Notes: generated by a model not told the origin, from the letters alone. A stretch of DNA of 64,000 bases from Arcicella sp038230735 (GCA_038230735.1 JBBRMR010000016.1:1-64000), one strand, 5' to 3'. Shown: positions 10,017-18,519, numbered from the stretch's first letter. Translations and numbers: made by a program.

Positions 10017-10676
10017 ATGGCAAAAGTAGTAGTTTTTGGAACAGAATTAGTCGCTGAATTAGCTCATTATTATCTCATAAACGATTCTGAACATGAGATA
10101 GTGGCTTTTACGGTTAATCAAGAATACATCAAAGAGCCTACTTTTTGTGGGATTCAAGTTGTGCCTTTTGAGGAAGTTACAACACTTTTTCCCCCGACTG
10201 AATATAAGTTTTTTGCACCGCTTTCGGAAAGAAAAATGAATATGGTTCGGGCAAAGGTTTATCAAGAAGCCAAAGATAAAGGGTATGAATTTATTTCCTA
10301 CATCAGTTCAAAAGCCACCGTTTTGACCGATAAAATTGGGGAAAACTGCTTTATTTTGGAAGATAATACCATTCAACCTTTCGTAACGATTGGAAATGAT
10401 GTAGTGCTTTGGAGTGGCAATCATATTGGGCATCATAGCGTTATCAAAGACCACGTTTATTTTACTTCGCACATTGTATTATCTGGGCGTTGCGTGGTTG
10501 AGCCTTATTGTTTTATTGGCGTAAATGCCACGATAAGAGACGGTGTAACCTTGGCAGAAGGTACGCTTATTGCGATGGGAACAAATTTTACGGGTAAAAA
10601 ATCTGATGAGTGGAGTATTTACAAAGGCAATCCAGCCGAAAAATCAAAGGTTTCGAGCAAAGACATTAATTTATAA
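10017..10676 (+). CDS. NeuD/PglD-like sugar acyltransferase (left-handed beta-helix)
   Basis: Putative acyltransferase acting on a sugar nucleotide. The N-terminal part (about 1-75) resembles the PglD N-domain (MAKVVVFGTELVAELAHYYL). The C-terminal part contains hexapeptide repeats (IGENCFILEDNTIQPFVTIGNDVVLWSGNHI and following) forming a left-handed beta-helix, with a histidine-rich turn GNHIGHHSVI that holds the probable catalytic base. The frame is open from a TTG at 10002 overlapping wbqC, but the ATG at 10017 gives the proper N-terminus. Product is probably an N- or O-acylated sugar, perhaps using the amine placed by the aminotransferase at 6.0 kb (inference). Confidence 0.8.
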   Translation: MAKVVVFGTELVAELAHYYLINDSEHEIVAFTVNQEYIKEPTFCGIQVVPFEEVTTLFPPTEYKFFAPLSERKMNMVRAKVYQEAKDKGYEFISYISSKATVLTDKIGENCFILEDNTIQPFVTIGNDVVLWSGNHIGHHSVIKDHVYFTSHIVLSGRCVVEPYCFIGVNATIRDGVTLAEGTLIAMGTNFTGKKSDEWSIYKGNPAEKSKVSSKDINL

Positions 10677-10678
10677 AA

Positions 10679-11551
10679 ATGAATAATTACGAACAAAATT
10701 ACGTTTGCCCCAAGACAAAAACCGAATTGGAATTGTCGAAAAATGGCAAAACCTTAACCAATACCTCGCTTCAAGAACCTTTGAGTTATGAAGTCAACGA
10801 TATTGTTGATTTAACTTTTCCGAAAGAACTTTTTGAGCAAGACCGCAAGGAACAAATGGCTTATAACGATGCCTATCAGCGTTATGACCGTGGCGTAACC
10901 TGGGTTTTTGAGTCTTTGAATTCTGATGAACGGACTAATCGGGAAAAAATGTGTTCATTATTGCACCTAAAACCTGGTATGAAAGTATTGGAAGTAGGGG
11001 CTGGAACGGGTAAAGATTCTGAATTAATCATTAAGGCAATTGCTCCAAATGGAGAGGCTTTTTTATCTGATTTATCGCCCAAAATGTTACAATTAGCCAA
11101 GCAACGTCTTCAACCAGATGGTGTGACGGTTAATTATTTTATTGCCAACGGGGCATATTTGCCTTTTGAAGATGATACGTTTGATGCGGTCTTTCACTTT
11201 GGCGGAATCAACACTTTTGCTGAAAGAAAAGAGGCGTTCATTGAATTTAATCGAGTTGCAAAAGTGGGAGCAAGAATTGTTGTGGGTGATGAAAGTGTAG
11301 CACCGTGGCTCAGAAACGAACCAACTTATCAAACTTTGATGCAAGCAAATCCTATGTTTGCTGACGAAGTTCCTTTTGAAGATTTACCCAAAAATATTAA
11401 TAATTTTGAGTTGCACTGGATTTTTGGGTTTGGGTATTACGTGATGGGCTACAATAAAACCAATGATGAACCAGAAGTAAACGTAAATCTCCAAATTCCA
11501 GGCAAAGATTTTGAAGATAACTGGCGTTTGAGAGCGGAGAAAAATGCGTAA
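10679..11551 (+). CDS. SAM-dependent methyltransferase
   Basis: Class I methyltransferase of 290 residues. Motif I is VLEVGAGTGKD at about residues 102-112, followed by an acidic FLSDLSPKML loop and the motif IV-like region FDDTFDAVFHFGG (here FEDDTFDAVFHFGG). The N-terminal 70 residues begin with a short segment resembling half of a zinc ribbon (YVCPKTKTEL) with only one Cys, so a metal site is unlikely. It begins two bases after the acyltransferase gene. In loci with a Wzt C-terminal domain, methylation of the terminal sugar often stops chain growth and signals export; that role is plausible here but not shown. Confidence 0.8.
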   Translation: MNNYEQNYVCPKTKTELELSKNGKTLTNTSLQEPLSYEVNDIVDLTFPKELFEQDRKEQMAYNDAYQRYDRGVTWVFESLNSDERTNREKMCSLLHLKPGMKVLEVGAGTGKDSELIIKAIAPNGEAFLSDLSPKMLQLAKQRLQPDGVTVNYFIANGAYLPFEDDTFDAVFHFGGINTFAERKEAFIEFNRVAKVGARIVVGDESVAPWLRNEPTYQTLMQANPMFADEVPFEDLPKNINNFELHWIFGFGYYVMGYNKTNDEPEVNVNLQIPGKDFEDNWRLRAEKNA

Positions 11552-11563
11552 AATATGAAATTT

Positions 11564-11619
11564 GAGTTATGAATTATGAATTTGAACTACCAAAACTCAT
11601 ACCTCATATCTCATAACTC
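11564..11619. repeat. Intergenic inverted repeat with GAGTTATGAATTATGA unit
   Basis: GAGTTATGA (11564-11572) pairs with TCATAACTC (11611-11619), nine perfect base pairs. The left side continues as an iterated 'tatgaa' motif and the right side as iterated 'ctcata'. The 16-base unit GAGTTATGAATTATGA at 11564-11579 recurs exactly at 36151-36166. It lies 12 bases after a stop codon and could act as a transcript-end or processing hairpin. Confidence 0.6.
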
Positions 11620-11627
11620 TTTTAAAA

Positions 11628-12560
11628 ATGTGGATTAAAAAAGGTATAATTTATGAACCAGACGGTTCTTTGGCACATAGCTTATCGCACGCCCAAGTTC
11701 CGTTTGCTTACAAACATAAAGACTTTTTACGAGTATATTTTTCATCAAGGGATGCTCAGGGACAATCTCGCCCTACGTTTATTGATGTTGATTATACCGA
11801 CCCAACCAAGATTTTATATGTTCACGACAAACCCGTTTTAGAATTGGGTGGACCAGGTGAATATGATGAAACAGGTGCAATGCCTGCATGGTTTGTGGAT
11901 ATGCCCAATGGCGATATTTGGTTGTATTATACGGGGTGGAACAGAACGCATAACTCCTATCGCCTTTCGATGGGGCTTTCGGTCAGTTCTGATGGGGGAT
12001 TGACTTTCCAAAAAATGTTCAAAGGTCCTATTATGGACAGGTCGATTCAAAATCCAATTTGGGCGGCTCAACCTTCGGTAATGTTCGATAATGGCGTTTG
12101 GCGAATGTGGTATATTTCGGGACAAAAATGTGAGTATATTCACGGTTATCCAGAACCATTTTATGATTGTCGTTATGCTGAGTCAAAAGATGGAATTAAT
12201 TGGACTCCTACGGGTGATGTAGCTTTGCCTTTTGATGATTTTCTTAACGCAGTGGGTCGTCCAAGTGTTTTTAAAGACGGGGATGTTTATAAAATGTATT
12301 ATTCTTATCGGAATGCCTCGGATTATCGTACCAATCGTGACCAAAGTTACAGAATGGGTTATGCAGAATCAAAAGATGGCATCGCTTGGGAACGGAAAGA
12401 TGATTTAGTAGGAATTGCCAAATCAGAAAACAAAGGGGATTTTGACTACGAAATGATTAATTATGCTCATTACTATGAACATAATGGGGATAAATTTTTG
12501 TTACACAATGGAAACGGATTCGGTGCGTCAGGATTTGCGTATGCACAATGGGCTAAATAG
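11628..12560 (+). CDS. GH43-like five-bladed beta-propeller protein of the polysaccharide locus
   Basis: A 310-residue protein without a signal peptide. Repeated segments of the type 'S.DG..W' (GLSVSSDGGLTF, YAESKDGINW, YAESKDGIAW) and WYISG/YYSYRN strands indicate a five-bladed propeller like GH32/43/68/117/130 proteins. Such proteins recur in O-antigen and capsule clusters and may be intracellular glycan-active enzymes or glycan-binding proteins. The catalytic acid residues cannot be assigned by eye, so hydrolase or phosphorylase activity is uncertain. It sits after a methyltransferase and before a PhyH-type oxygenase in the same direction. Confidence 0.7.
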   Translation: MWIKKGIIYEPDGSLAHSLSHAQVPFAYKHKDFLRVYFSSRDAQGQSRPTFIDVDYTDPTKILYVHDKPVLELGGPGEYDETGAMPAWFVDMPNGDIWLYYTGWNRTHNSYRLSMGLSVSSDGGLTFQKMFKGPIMDRSIQNPIWAAQPSVMFDNGVWRMWYISGQKCEYIHGYPEPFYDCRYAESKDGINWTPTGDVALPFDDFLNAVGRPSVFKDGDVYKMYYSYRNASDYRTNRDQSYRMGYAESKDGIAWERKDDLVGIAKSENKGDFDYEMINYAHYYEHNGDKFLLHNGNGFGASGFAYAQWAK

Positions 12561-12605
12561 GTTATTTATCTGACTTTAATCATTTATTCTCTTTTCGTTG
12601 TTGCT

Positions 12606-12613
12606 TAAATTTG
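12606..12613 (+). promoter_or_regulatory. Possible Bacteroidota -7 element upstream of the PhyH gene
   Basis: TAAATTTG fits TAnnTTTG exactly and lies 23 bases before the ATG at 12637. No clear -33 TTTG is seen at the right spacing, so this is tentative. Confidence 0.3.
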
Positions 12614-12636
12614 TGGATAATTAACACATTAATATT

Positions 12637-13458
12637 ATGACAATGAATTATTCAAAATCTCAATTTAATAAAGACGGATTCTTAATAATTAAAAACTTTT
12701 TTAACCAAGAAGTTTTACAAGAAATATATCAAGATGCACGTCAATTGTTTGCCGTTCAAATAAAAAGAATTCTTGGAAAAGAGGTTGATACCAACAATCG
12801 AGATGAATTTGAACAAGCCATGTTTGAGTTTTTTGAGAAAGATTTTACGGCTTTTGTCAATACGGGTAAACAAACACAGCATTTAATTTCAATGCACCGT
12901 TTGGGAACTGATGGGAAGATTTTAGCCCTTTTAAAGGAATTGGGCTACGAATTTCCTACCATTGCCGTTCGTCCTGCCATGCAATTTAACAGCCGATTTC
13001 TCTCAAAAGGAGGCAGTCACTGGAAATTGGGGGCTCATCAAGACTGGCGAACTGGGCAAGGTTCATTAGACAGTGTGGTGCTTTGGTTTCCGTTGGTAGA
13101 TTGCGGAGAAGATTTGGGTTCGCTTCAAATTATTCCTGCAAGCCACAAAGACGGATTGATGAAGGCTGATACTTCTGGATATTTAGGTAGCATTCAAACC
13201 GAAATTCCAGAAGAGAAATACGTTCAAACTGAATTTGAAACGGGCGATTTATTGATATTTTCTGCATTTTTGATTCACCGTTCTGGCAATAATATTACCA
13301 ATAATATCCGTTGGTCTATTCAATTAAGATATAATAATATTGCTGAACCAACTTTTCAAGAAAGAGGGTTTCCAATGCCCTATATTTATAAACCAGAAGA
13401 AGAATTGGTCACGCCAAATTTTCCTGAGCAAGAACAATTAGCTTACGTTTTTAGTTAG
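12637..13458 (+). CDS. Phytanoyl-CoA dioxygenase (PhyH) family Fe(II)/2-oxoglutarate oxygenase
   Basis: Non-heme iron, 2-oxoglutarate-dependent oxygenase fold. The HxD iron motif is H134-Q-D136 (GAHQDWRTG) and the distal histidine is H214 in FLIHRSGNN; an arginine in IRWSIQLRYNN about ten residues later should bind the 2-oxoglutarate carboxylate. Length (273) is normal. ATG codons at 12637 and 12643 are both possible starts. As the last gene of the polysaccharide locus, before a strong terminator, it may hydroxylate a sugar, acyl group or lipid carrier, but the substrate is unknown. Confidence 0.8.
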   Translation: MTMNYSKSQFNKDGFLIIKNFFNQEVLQEIYQDARQLFAVQIKRILGKEVDTNNRDEFEQAMFEFFEKDFTAFVNTGKQTQHLISMHRLGTDGKILALLKELGYEFPTIAVRPAMQFNSRFLSKGGSHWKLGAHQDWRTGQGSLDSVVLWFPLVDCGEDLGSLQIIPASHKDGLMKADTSGYLGSIQTEIPEEKYVQTEFETGDLLIFSAFLIHRSGNNITNNIRWSIQLRYNNIAEPTFQERGFPMPYIYKPEEELVTPNFPEQEQLAYVFS

Positions 13459-13482
13459 TATTTACAATATGTATTCATAATT

Positions 13483-13517
13483 AAGAAGACCCGCAACTAA
13501 TTGCGGGTCTTCTTTTT
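13483..13517 (+). terminator. Rho-independent terminator ending the first polysaccharide locus
   Basis: Perfect 14-bp stem AAGAAGACCCGCAA / TTGCGGGTCTTCTT with loop CTAA, followed by a T tract. It lies 25 bases after the PhyH stop. Confidence 0.9.
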
Positions 13518-13661
13518 GAGAAAAATATCACAAAATATTATTTGGTACGAATATTGAATATTTGTGTATATTGCTTTATCATAGTGCATTACGCAATTCA
13601 CGTTACACAATTTCGTTTATTTTGAAGTTAATACTCCCTTACAAACAACCAATATTTAAGC

Positions 13662-14534
13662 ATGAAATATTTATCCTTTCTTGTAATACTATTTTTATTT
13701 TCTTCCTGCAAAAGTGATTTAGACCTCATTGTTCCAAACTCTTTATCTGGTGCTGGTGGGTCATTGTCGGGTAATGAATTGACTTATAATGAAAAATTTG
13801 ACATTACATATGGAAAAGACGTTCTCCAGAAATACGATTTATACCTTCCTTCCACCCGCAATACTCGCAATCCTGTCATCGTTTTATTGCATCCTGGTGC
13901 TTGGCGAATTGGTGATAAAAGTGCCATTAACTCCATTGTGAAAGGATTTGTAAGCAAAAGAGTGAACTGTGCCATCGTAAATACCAATTATAGGCTGACT
14001 TCCTTTTTAGGAGTAACTTATAAGCAACAATTGGATGACATTAACTCACTTTTGAAAAAATTGAAAACTGATTCTTATGACTTAGGCATAGCTTCCGATA
14101 ATTTTTATTTAATTGGAATCAGTTCGGGCGGGCATTTAGCCTTGTTATATGCCAATGGTTCATCGGGAGACAGACTTGTCAAAGGGGTTGGAGCAATAGT
14201 CCCACCTATAAATTTAATGGCACCTTCTATGCGTAATGGTCCATTAAGTTCGGATGTCTTAAAATTTATTGGAAAACCATTTTTAGAATCACCCGATGAA
14301 TATTATGATAATAGCCCCGCCTTTAAATTTAATTTCGCCAGTCCGCCAACCATTGTTTTTTTTGGAGGAAAGGATGAAACTGTTCCCTTCGACCAATCAG
14401 ACTTTTGCCGACAAACTTTATTATCAAGTCGTGTAAAAAGTGAATATAATTTTTATCCAAACCAACCTCATAATTGGAATATTTGGGAAGAAACGATTGA
14501 TAAATTAGTTAATTTTGCCCAAAAGAATTTATAA
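13662..14534 (+). CDS. Alpha/beta-hydrolase lipoprotein (BD-FAE/esterase-like)
   Basis: Secreted hydrolase anchored as a lipoprotein: signal peptide MKYLSFLVILFLFSSC with lipobox FSSC, mature N-terminus at Cys18 followed by KSD. The oxyanion-hole motif is HPGAWRIGDK (variant of HGGxW). The nucleophile serine lies in GISSGG, the acid in GGKDETVPFDQS and the histidine in QPHNW. The order and spacing match carbohydrate esterase/BD-FAE-like hydrolases of about 290 residues. It may de-esterify glycans or peptides at the cell surface. It is preceded by about 145 bases of AT-rich sequence after the terminator, so it should have its own promoter. Confidence 0.85.
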   Translation: MKYLSFLVILFLFSSCKSDLDLIVPNSLSGAGGSLSGNELTYNEKFDITYGKDVLQKYDLYLPSTRNTRNPVIVLLHPGAWRIGDKSAINSIVKGFVSKRVNCAIVNTNYRLTSFLGVTYKQQLDDINSLLKKLKTDSYDLGIASDNFYLIGISSGGHLALLYANGSSGDRLVKGVGAIVPPINLMAPSMRNGPLSSDVLKFIGKPFLESPDEYYDNSPAFKFNFASPPTIVFFGGKDETVPFDQSDFCRQTLLSSRVKSEYNFYPNQPHNWNIWEETIDKLVNFAQKNL

Positions 14535-14579
14535 AATATCTATCAGTATTGTCCATTAGCCTTTTCTTTGTTCCTCAAT

Positions 14580-15572
14580 ATGATTAAAGTCAGTGTCATT
14601 GTCCATACATACAATCACGAAAAGTTTATTCGCCAAACCCTTGACAGCATTATCAGTCAAAAAGTTAACTTTCAATATGAAGTAATAATTGGCGATGATG
14701 CTTCACCTGATTCGACCCCAGAAATTATTCAAGAATATCAAGCAAATTTCCCCGACATTATAAAACCTTTGCTTCATCCTAAAAACCTTGGAGGTTATGG
14801 GAAAAATAATACTTTGGCAACCTTGGCAGTTTGTACAGGTCAATACATCGCTGCCATGGATGGTGATGATTATTGGACAAATCCCTTGAAACTGCAAAAA
14901 CAAGTAGATTTTTTAGATAATAACCCTGATTTTGTTGCCTGTTTTCATAATGCCTTGATTCATTTTGAAGATGGTTCAGCCCCTGATATGTACGTCAATG
15001 ATGAATCTCAACGAGAAGTAACAACCCTTGAGGACTTAGTGGGAGAAGATGAAGTTTGGTACATGGCAACCTCATCGGTGATGTTCAGGAATGGGATTAT
15101 GAAAGAATATCCAAGATGGTTTCATGAATCCAAAAGTGGCGATATTCCGAGGTATATTTTATTGGGAAAACACGGTAAGTTTTTTTATATCAATGAATTA
15201 ATGTCGGTTTACCGTAAAAATAATGGCGGAATGAGTTTTACTGATGGCAAACAGGATGCAGATTTTCTATTTAATAGAATTGGAATGTACAAAGGAATTG
15301 ATGAAGAACTGGATTACAAATTTCATAAAACCATCAGTAAGAATATTGCTCGATATTATTTGATGTTAGCCAATTCAATCCAACATGGAGATAATTTCAT
15401 AAAAAGCCGTTATTTCGTCTTAAAATCTTTGAAATTATCAAGTCCAAATTCAAGCGAACACATTAAAAAAGTAATTCAAGATTTTATTATCCCAAAAGGT
15501 TTGATGAAATTATATGCCAATACAAAATGGGGTTTAGAAAAAGTATTTATAAAAGAAAAGCCTTCTCAATAA
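14580..15572 (+). CDS. Glycosyltransferase family 2
   Basis: GT-A fold enzyme beginning IKVSVIVHTYNHEKFIRQTLDSI. The nucleotide-binding region has GDDASPDSTPEI and the metal-binding motif is DGDDYWT. It has no membrane segments and resembles O-antigen GT2 enzymes with a short helical C-terminus. The frame is open from a TTG at 14568, but the ATG at 14580 matches the family N-terminus. The last codons (KPSQ, stop) are encoded by the left arm of the terminator that follows. Donor and acceptor cannot be predicted. Confidence 0.85.
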   Translation: MIKVSVIVHTYNHEKFIRQTLDSIISQKVNFQYEVIIGDDASPDSTPEIIQEYQANFPDIIKPLLHPKNLGGYGKNNTLATLAVCTGQYIAAMDGDDYWTNPLKLQKQVDFLDNNPDFVACFHNALIHFEDGSAPDMYVNDESQREVTTLEDLVGEDEVWYMATSSVMFRNGIMKEYPRWFHESKSGDIPRYILLGKHGKFFYINELMSVYRKNNGGMSFTDGKQDADFLFNRIGMYKGIDEELDYKFHKTISKNIARYYLMLANSIQHGDNFIKSRYFVLKSLKLSSPNSSEHIKKVIQDFIIPKGLMKLYANTKWGLEKVFIKEKPSQ

Positions 15573-15587
15573 ATTTGAGAAGGCTTT
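15557..15587 (+). terminator. Terminator overlapping the GT2 stop codon
   Basis: AAAAGCCTTCTCAA pairs with TTGAGAAGGCTTTT around a short loop holding the stop codon. It lies between convergent genes, and A/T tracts on both sides would let it work on both strands. Confidence 0.85.
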
Positions 15588-15639
15588 TTCATAAACATCG
15601 AATGCGGTACGCCGCCCGAACCTACATCAAACATCGAAA

Positions 15640-16905
15640 TCAAGTCTTTTGCTTCTTCTTCTTAGCCGCAGGAAACAGAACGTTATTTAAAATCAAACGA
15701 TACCCAGGTGAATTTGGATGTAAACTCAAATCGGTAGGTTCTTCACCAACCAGATGACGATAATCTTCTGGATCGTGTCCAGAATAAAAACTCCAAAAAC
15801 CCTTCAAAAAAGTTCCATGGATATAGCGAGCCTCATTTAAGGAACGATTTTCACCTAAAATAGTAACTTCGGGTTTAATTACTTGCTTTTTATAAGAAGT
15901 TGTTTGACCCATAAAACCATGAATAGTCGTTTCATGATTTTGAGTTAGCATGGTTGGAATCGGGTCATATTTCGCAGAAAATTGAAATAAATTAAAGTAA
16001 TCATTTTCTTCCTGAACGGGTCGAGATTCGTTAGGATATGCCTCAATACTCGAAAATTCAACAATTTGCGGATGAAAAACTAAACTGAAATTTTGAAATG
16101 CAAAAGATTTTGAAAAGTCTAATTTACTATCTGCCCCCGCATCATATCCATCACCATCGTAATAAGCGTCCACAATATCAAGTCCATCCGCCGCCAAAGC
16201 CACATCATAAGTATCCGTTGCCGTACACATGGCAAACATATATCCACCACCTGCCACAAATTCACGTATTTTTTTAGCCACTGCCAATTTGAATTTCGAA
16301 ACCTTCTCAAACCCAAATTTTGATGCATTTTTTCGGTCCTCACGCAATTGAGCCTGATACCATCCTGCCGAACTCTGATTCCAAAACTTACCCATCTGAC
16401 CCGTAAAATCTTCATGGTGAAGGTGTAACCAATCATACTCAGGTAACTTAGTGTTCATTACTTCTTCATCAAAAATTAAGTCGTAAGGTATTTCAGCATA
16501 AGTCATTGCCAAAGTAACGGCATCATCCCAAGGTTGTGCTGTTTTGGGCGAATATACCGCTACACGAGGAGGTTTTTGAAGTTTCACTACATCCATATTG
16601 GCATCGGGACTCGTAACCTCGGCTCTTATTTGAGCCGCTTCACCCTCTGAAATTACTTGATAACTTACACCTCTGATAGTTAATTCATTTTCAAATTTTT
16701 GTGCCTGTGGAAACATAAACGAACCACCCCGATAATTGAGAAGCCATTCAACTTCCATATCGTGCGTTTTCAAAATCCAATAGGCAATTCCATAAGATTT
16801 CAAGTGGTTTTTTTGGGTATCATCCATCGGAATCAGTATTTGTGATGCCCACAAACGCCCAGAGAGCATAAAAAATATGATAAACGGAAATATTAGCCTT
16901 TTCAT
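15640..16905 (-). CDS. Secreted conserved Bacteroidota protein commonly labelled 'asparagine synthetase B'
   Basis: Signal peptide MKRLIFPFIIFFMLSGRLWAS, then a soluble domain of about 400 residues containing YGIAYWILK, WLLNYRGGSF, LHLHHEDFTGQMGKF, and GGGYMFAMCTATDTYDVAL. The pattern matches a family widespread in Bacteroidota that databases call asparagine synthetase B. There is no N-terminal Cys nucleophile, no glutaminase domain and no ATP-pyrophosphatase motif, so the name is almost certainly wrong. The segment with GGGYMF and the HHEDF histidines resembles a class I glutamine-amidotransferase-like fold, which I offer only as a suggestion. The frame extends 40 codons upstream (to 17025), but the ATG at 16905 starts the signal peptide. 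Confidence 0.75.
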   Translation of the reverse strand: MKRLIFPFIIFFMLSGRLWASQILIPMDDTQKNHLKSYGIAYWILKTHDMEVEWLLNYRGGSFMFPQAQKFENELTIRGVSYQVISEGEAAQIRAEVTSPDANMDVVKLQKPPRVAVYSPKTAQPWDDAVTLAMTYAEIPYDLIFDEEVMNTKLPEYDWLHLHHEDFTGQMGKFWNQSSAGWYQAQLREDRKNASKFGFEKVSKFKLAVAKKIREFVAGGGYMFAMCTATDTYDVALAADGLDIVDAYYDGDGYDAGADSKLDFSKSFAFQNFSLVFHPQIVEFSSIEAYPNESRPVQEENDYFNLFQFSAKYDPIPTMLTQNHETTIHGFMGQTTSYKKQVIKPEVTILGENRSLNEARYIHGTFLKGFWSFYSGHDPEDYRHLVGEEPTDLSLHPNSPGYRLILNNVLFPAAKKKKQKT

Positions 16906-16991
16906 TGGAGTAGTATTTTTAAGAATCTCAACTAAATTTGTTAAGCAAAAATGGTCAGTATTGACATTTAAAGCATTTAACGAAGTTAAAA

Positions 16992-16999
16992 CAAAAATA
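16992..16999 (-). promoter_or_regulatory. Possible -7 element for the AsnB-like gene
   Basis: CAAAAATA on the + strand reads TATTTTTG on the - strand, an exact TAnnTTTG match. A TTTG on the - strand (17023-17026) is 23 bases further upstream, slightly longer than ideal. It lies in the gap between divergent genes. Confidence 0.3.
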
Positions 17000-17052
17000 G
17001 TGCAAAACTTCATCCCGAACATCAAACATCAAGAAACCAATATCGAATAACT

Positions 17053-18294
17053 ATGAATCTATTAGAAAATATATACGAAGGATTACGTTCAATTCGGGCA
17101 AATATGCTTAGAACGGTATTGACAGCCCTAATTATCGCCATCGGAATTACCTCATTAGTAGGCAGTTTGACTGTCGTTGACGGAATTCAAAGTTCAGTGA
17201 ATAATAGCTTTGCGGGTTTAGGAGCAAATGCTTTTGACGTAAGAAATCGCCAAATTTATAAAATCAGAAAACAGGGCGAAAAGGAAAAAAGCTATCCGAC
17301 CATTGATTATCGTGAAGCAAAATTATATAAAGAAAAATTTGGAAAATCTGCCACCATTGGCATCAAAATCAACGTTACCTTCAACGCTGAAATCAAATAT
17401 GAATCAAAACAAACCAATCCAAACACTCGGGTGATGGGTATGGATGAAAATTATCTGAATATAAAAGGCTTCAAAATTGACAAAGGAAGAGAATTTTCCA
17501 AAAGTGATTTAGAAATAGGAACAAACATTTGTATTATCGGTGTGGATGTAATCAGTCAAATATTTGACAAAAATATCAATCCGATCGATAAAGAAATTAC
17601 CGTATTGGGTCAAAAAATGAAAGTGGTTGGTATTTTGGAGAAAAAAGGCAGTATGATGGGCGGAGGGGATGATAGAGCCGTTTTTGTACCCTTGGAAACG
17701 GGCAGAAAATTAGCCGCTGACCGTAAATTAACCTTCGATATAGTTACGTCTGTCCCAAACATAACCGATATTGATAATACCATCGAAGAAGCCCGTGGTG
17801 TGATGCGAGTCGTTCGCCAAGATGAAATAGGGATGCCTGATTCCTTTTCCATAGAACGTTCAGATTCCTTAGCAAAACAATCAGAGAGTATTACGGACAT
17901 CTTGAAAATGGCAGGTTTTGGCATTGGATTTATTACTTTATTAGGAGCCGCCATTGCCTTAATGAACATTATGTTAGTTTCCGTAACGGAACGAACTCAA
18001 GAAATTGGAATTCGTAAATCATTGGGAGCAACACCTTTCTTAATCCGTTCTCAGTTTTTGATTGAAGCTATCGTAATTTGCCTTTTAGGAGGAGTTGGCG
18101 GAATAATTATGGCAATTGCCATCGGAAACTTATTCGCAGGATTATTATTAGGAGGTTCTTCGGATTTTATTATTCCTTGGGCTTGGATGATGTTAGGCAT
18201 TACAGTTTGCGTAGTGGTTGGACTATTTTCAGGAATATATCCCGCCTACAAAGCCTCAAAGCTCGACCCAATAGAGTCTTTGAGATACGAATAA
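17053..18294 (+). CDS. MacB/FtsX-type ABC transporter permease
   Basis: Permease of a type VII (MacB-like) ABC transporter. Transmembrane helix 1 lies at about residues 18-42 (MLRTVLTALIIAIGITSLVGS), followed by a MacB periplasmic core domain of about 230 residues. Three C-terminal helices form the FtsX domain, with the conserved loop ERTQEIGIRKSLGA. The cognate ATPase and a membrane fusion protein are not in the window, so its partner must be encoded elsewhere. Such systems export peptides or lipoproteins or couple to envelope stress responses. A Gly-rich 'GSMMGGGDD' turn occurs mid-domain and is typical of these permeases. Confidence 0.88.
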   Translation: MNLLENIYEGLRSIRANMLRTVLTALIIAIGITSLVGSLTVVDGIQSSVNNSFAGLGANAFDVRNRQIYKIRKQGEKEKSYPTIDYREAKLYKEKFGKSATIGIKINVTFNAEIKYESKQTNPNTRVMGMDENYLNIKGFKIDKGREFSKSDLEIGTNICIIGVDVISQIFDKNINPIDKEITVLGQKMKVVGILEKKGSMMGGGDDRAVFVPLETGRKLAADRKLTFDIVTSVPNITDIDNTIEEARGVMRVVRQDEIGMPDSFSIERSDSLAKQSESITDILKMAGFGIGFITLLGAAIALMNIMLVSVTERTQEIGIRKSLGATPFLIRSQFLIEAIVICLLGGVGGIIMAIAIGNLFAGLLLGGSSDFIIPWAWMMLGITVCVVVGLFSGIYPAYKASKLDPIESLRYE

Positions 18295-18303
18295 AAAAAT
18301 ATA

Positions 18304-18330
18304 GTTCTGAAACTCATTTATATTCAGAAC
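18304..18330 (+). terminator. Weak hairpin after the ABC permease gene
   Basis: GTTCTGAA (18304-18311) pairs with TTCAGAAC (18323-18330) ten bases after the stop codon. No T tract follows directly, so termination is doubtful. Confidence 0.35.
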
Positions 18331-18376
18331 ATTACGCATTGAGCCACATTTTTCTTTAATTTTTTAAAACTTGCGG

Positions 18377-18407
18377 TTGTGTAGTTCATTTCTATCAACT
18401 ATCTTTG
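18377..18407 (+). promoter_or_regulatory. Bacteroidota-type promoter for tRNA-Leu
   Basis: TATCTTTG at 18400-18407 fits the -7 consensus TAnnTTTG. A TTG at 18377-18379 sits 20 bases upstream at the -33 position. The tRNA begins 25 bases downstream. Confidence 0.55.
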
Positions 18408-18431
18408 TATTAAGTTTGAGACGAACCAAAA

Positions 18432-18515
18432 GCCCGGATGGCGGAATTGGTAGACGCGCTGGTCTCAAACACCAGTGTCTTCATTGGCATGCCGGTTCGA
18501 CTCCGGCTCCGGGTA
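18432..18515 (+). tRNA. tRNA-Leu (anticodon CAA)
   Basis: A class II tRNA of about 84 bases. Acceptor stem GCCCGGA pairs with TCCGGGT (one G-U pair). The D-arm contains GGCGGAATTGGTAGACGC. The anticodon stem-loop is CTGGT-CTCAAAC-ACCAG with anticodon CAA, reading UUG. The long variable arm and the T-loop GGTTCGACTCC follow. No CCA is encoded at the 3' end, as usual in Bacteroidota. Confidence 0.95.
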
Positions 18516-18519
18516 CAAC

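Noticed and set aside
15640..16905. True asparagine synthetase (asnB)
   Set aside because: There is a signal peptide but no N-terminal Cys, glutaminase domain or ATP-pyrophosphatase motif.
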